Positions 7,090 through 8,773 of a stretch of 8,773 nucleotides of DNA are shown here, piece after piece. A model generated the notes under the pieces. It did not search any database. It was not told the origin of the DNA and was given only the letters and a program-made list of their open reading frames with translations. The position numbers and the translations under genes are program-made. The DNA is from an uncultured Aquincola sp. (GTDB taxonomy: Bacteria > Pseudomonadota > Gammaproteobacteria > Burkholderiales > Burkholderiaceae). Position 1 is the first letter of the stretch. Each line of letters opens with the position of its first letter. The stretch lies in contig CAKZXL010000794.1 in the NCBI GenBank assembly GCA_937883885.1, forward strand, positions 1 through 8,773, written 5' to 3'.

Positions 7090-7100
7090 CCGGGTGTAAT
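7086..7100. promoter_or_regulatory. Candidate PcaQ/LysR binding box upstream of pcaHG
   Basis: The 15-bp sequence ATAACCGGGTGTAAT fits a LysR box. It has T-N11-A (T7087, A7099) and imperfect dyad arms ATAAC/GTAAT, with 4 of 5 positions complementary. Its left half, ATAACC, is identical to the left half of the ATAACC-N4-GGTTAA site described for PcaQ in Sinorhizobium/Agrobacterium; the right half does not match that consensus at the standard spacing. It overlaps the pcaQ stop codon (7087-7089). Its centre (7093) lies about 65 bp upstream of the start point inferred from the candidate promoter at 7123-7151, the usual place for a LysR recognition site. Confidence 0.5.
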
Positions 7101-7122
7101 CACTGGCCAGCGCGCTTTTCAA

Positions 7123-7910
<788 letters not shown>

Positions 7911-7924
7911 GCGAGGAGACGACG

Positions 7925-8566
7925 ATGCAAACCCAACCCCAACAACAGCTCACCCACTACCGCGAAACCGCCTCCCAGACCGGCGGCCCGTACGTGCACA
8001 TCGGCCTGGCGCCGCAGCAGGCGGGTTTCGAGATCTTCGAGAACAACTTCGGCCATGTGCTGACCAAGCCCGACACCCCGGGCGAGCGCATCCGCATCGA
8101 AGGCACGGTGTACGACGGCTTGGGCCTGCCGCTGCGCGACGTGCTGCTGGAGATCTGGCAGGCCGACGCCGAAGGCCACTACGCCCACCCGGCCGACCCG
8201 AAGCCCAGCAGCTTCCGCGGCTGGGGCCGCACCGGTGCCGACTTCGAGACCGGCGTCTACAGCTTCGAGACCATCAAGCCCGGCCCGGTGGCCCTGCCCA
8301 ACGGCGGCACCCAGGCGCCGCACATCGCGGTGTGGGTGGTGGCGCGCGGCATCAACCTGGGGCTGCACACGCGCCTGTACTTCAGCGACGAGCAGGTGGC
8401 CAACGAGCGCGACCCGGTGCTGACCAGCATCGAGTGGGCCACCCGCCGCAAGACCCTGATCGCCCAGCGCGAACAGCGCGGCGGCGAAACCGTCTACCGC
8501 TTCGACATCCGCATCCAGGGGCAGGGCGGGGCGGAAGATCTGGAGACGGTGTTTTTTGACGTGTGA
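7925..8566 (+). CDS. pcaG: Protocatechuate 3,4-dioxygenase alpha subunit
   Basis: This 213-residue partner of PcaH forms the alpha-beta protomer and supplies part of the substrate pocket. It begins with a Gln-rich stretch (residues 1-8) and then TASQTGGPYVHIGL (15-28), the PcaG signature whose Tyr lines the active site. The intradiol dioxygenase beta-sandwich follows: ERIRIEGTVYDGLGLPLRDV (54-73), LLEIWQADAEGHY (74-86) and TIKPGPVALPNG (116-127). Compared with PcaH the iron site is degenerate. Y86 and H133 remain, but V122 and A135 replace the other Tyr and His ligands, as expected for the non-metal-binding subunit. Start ATG 7925 has GAGGAG (7913-7918) 6 bp upstream; the 14-bp gap to pcaH indicates one transcript. 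pcaB, pcaC or pcaD do not follow, so the rest of the pathway is encoded elsewhere. Confidence 0.97.
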   Translation: MQTQPQQQLTHYRETASQTGGPYVHIGLAPQQAGFEIFENNFGHVLTKPDTPGERIRIEGTVYDGLGLPLRDVLLEIWQADAEGHYAHPADPKPSSFRGWGRTGADFETGVYSFETIKPGPVALPNGGTQAPHIAVWVVARGINLGLHTRLYFSDEQVANERDPVLTSIEWATRRKTLIAQREQRGGETVYRFDIRIQGQGGAEDLETVFFDV

Positions 8567-8577
8567 GGCCGCGCTGA

Positions 8578-8595
8578 GGCGGGCTCAACCCCGCC
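8578..8595. terminator. Small GC hairpin between convergent pcaG and PIN gene, weak terminator candidate
   Basis: GGCGGG (8578-8583) pairs with CCCGCC (8590-8595) around a 6-base loop. It covers the stop codon of the minus-strand gene and lies 11 bp after the pcaG stop. There is no T-run on either strand, so intrinsic termination is doubtful; the location between convergent genes is the main argument. Confidence 0.25.
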
Positions 8596-8773
8596 GCGCC
8601 CGCGCCGCTTTGGTGCGTGGCACGGTGTAGGCGCCGGGCGGCTCTTGCACCGCCTGGCTGAACGGGTTGACCACCTCCAGCTCACCGAAACGCATGCCCG
8701 CTTGCAGGTCTTCGGTGAGCAGCGTCGTGCAGCGCGCATCCAATGCAGCCTGCACGATCAAGGCGTCCCAGCA
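8585..8773 (-). CDS. PIN-domain (VapC-like) ribonuclease, C-terminal fragment
   Basis: The last 62 residues of a minus-strand protein whose beginning lies beyond the right edge; the stop is TGA 8587-8585. Three segments fit the C-terminal half of PIN domains: WDALIVQAAL (residues 2-11 of the fragment), TTLLTEDLQAGMRF (16-29) and LEVVNPF (32-38). D3 and D22 are in the places of the conserved acidic residues that bind Mg2+/Mn2+. PIN proteins of this type are usually the RNase toxins of type II VapBC toxin-antitoxin pairs. An antitoxin gene would be expected upstream, off the window. After NPF, where many VapC proteins end, there is a 24-residue tail with a basic end (TKAARARRG). It is convergent with pcaG and has no evident functional link to it. 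Confidence 0.78.
   Translation of the reverse strand, partial: CWDALIVQAALDARCTTLLTEDLQAGMRFGELEVVNPFSQAVQEPPGAYTVPRTKAARARRG

Noticed and set aside
7096..7101. Right half of a canonical PcaQ site (GGTTAA) after ATAACC-N4
   Set aside because: The actual bases GTAATC match only one of six, so a full rhizobial-type site is absent. Only the left half and the general LysR dyad are claimed.

Overview
The window is about 70% G+C and tightly packed with genes. Its gene content and codon use fit a betaproteobacterium of the Burkholderiales, most likely in the Ideonella/Rubrivivax/Azohydromonas/Comamonadaceae range. Three things point there: an MHS transporter with a large periplasmic insert, a protocatechuate dioxygenase locus led by a PcaQ-type regulator, and a nested-palindrome intergenic repeat of a style I associate with these genomes. 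The placement is inference from style; no rRNA or other marker gene is present.

Layout. Positions 1-2572 (minus strand) hold the N-terminal 857 residues of a very large protein that runs off the left edge. It is probably a bacterial SNF2/HepA-type helicase, seen before its ATPase core begins. A 189-bp divergent spacer separates it from an MHS-family major facilitator transporter (2762-4465, plus). The transporter is followed almost at once by an unlisted 47-residue single-pass membrane microprotein (4476-4619, plus), whose Shine-Dalgarno overlaps the transporter stop codon. The spacer 4620-4792 carries a nested-palindrome repeat and then a perfect 11-bp GC-rich hairpin that may be a terminator. 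A stand-alone CheY-like receiver protein follows (4793-5248).

From 5300 to 8566 all genes are on the plus strand: an NADP(H)-type short-chain dehydrogenase/reductase (SDR), a PcaQ-like LysR regulator that appears to overlap the SDR stop codon, then pcaH and pcaG, the two subunits of protocatechuate 3,4-dioxygenase. A convergent PIN-domain (VapC-like) fragment on the minus strand closes the window.

How they work together. The clear functional unit is pcaQ-pcaH-pcaG. The dioxygenase opens the protocatechuate ring by ortho cleavage to beta-carboxy-cis,cis-muconate, and PcaQ is the expected activator. The 104-bp pcaQ-pcaH spacer has a candidate LysR box centred about 65 bp upstream of a plausible transcription start. 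The remaining beta-ketoadipate genes (pcaB, pcaC, pcaD and so on) are not here. Whether the MHS transporter and the SDR serve aromatic catabolism is unknown; only proximity suggests it.

No tRNA, rRNA, CRISPR array, insertion sequence or prophage gene was seen. I found no convincing wholly new system. The best under-described items are the transporter/microprotein pair and the proposed pcaHG control region.
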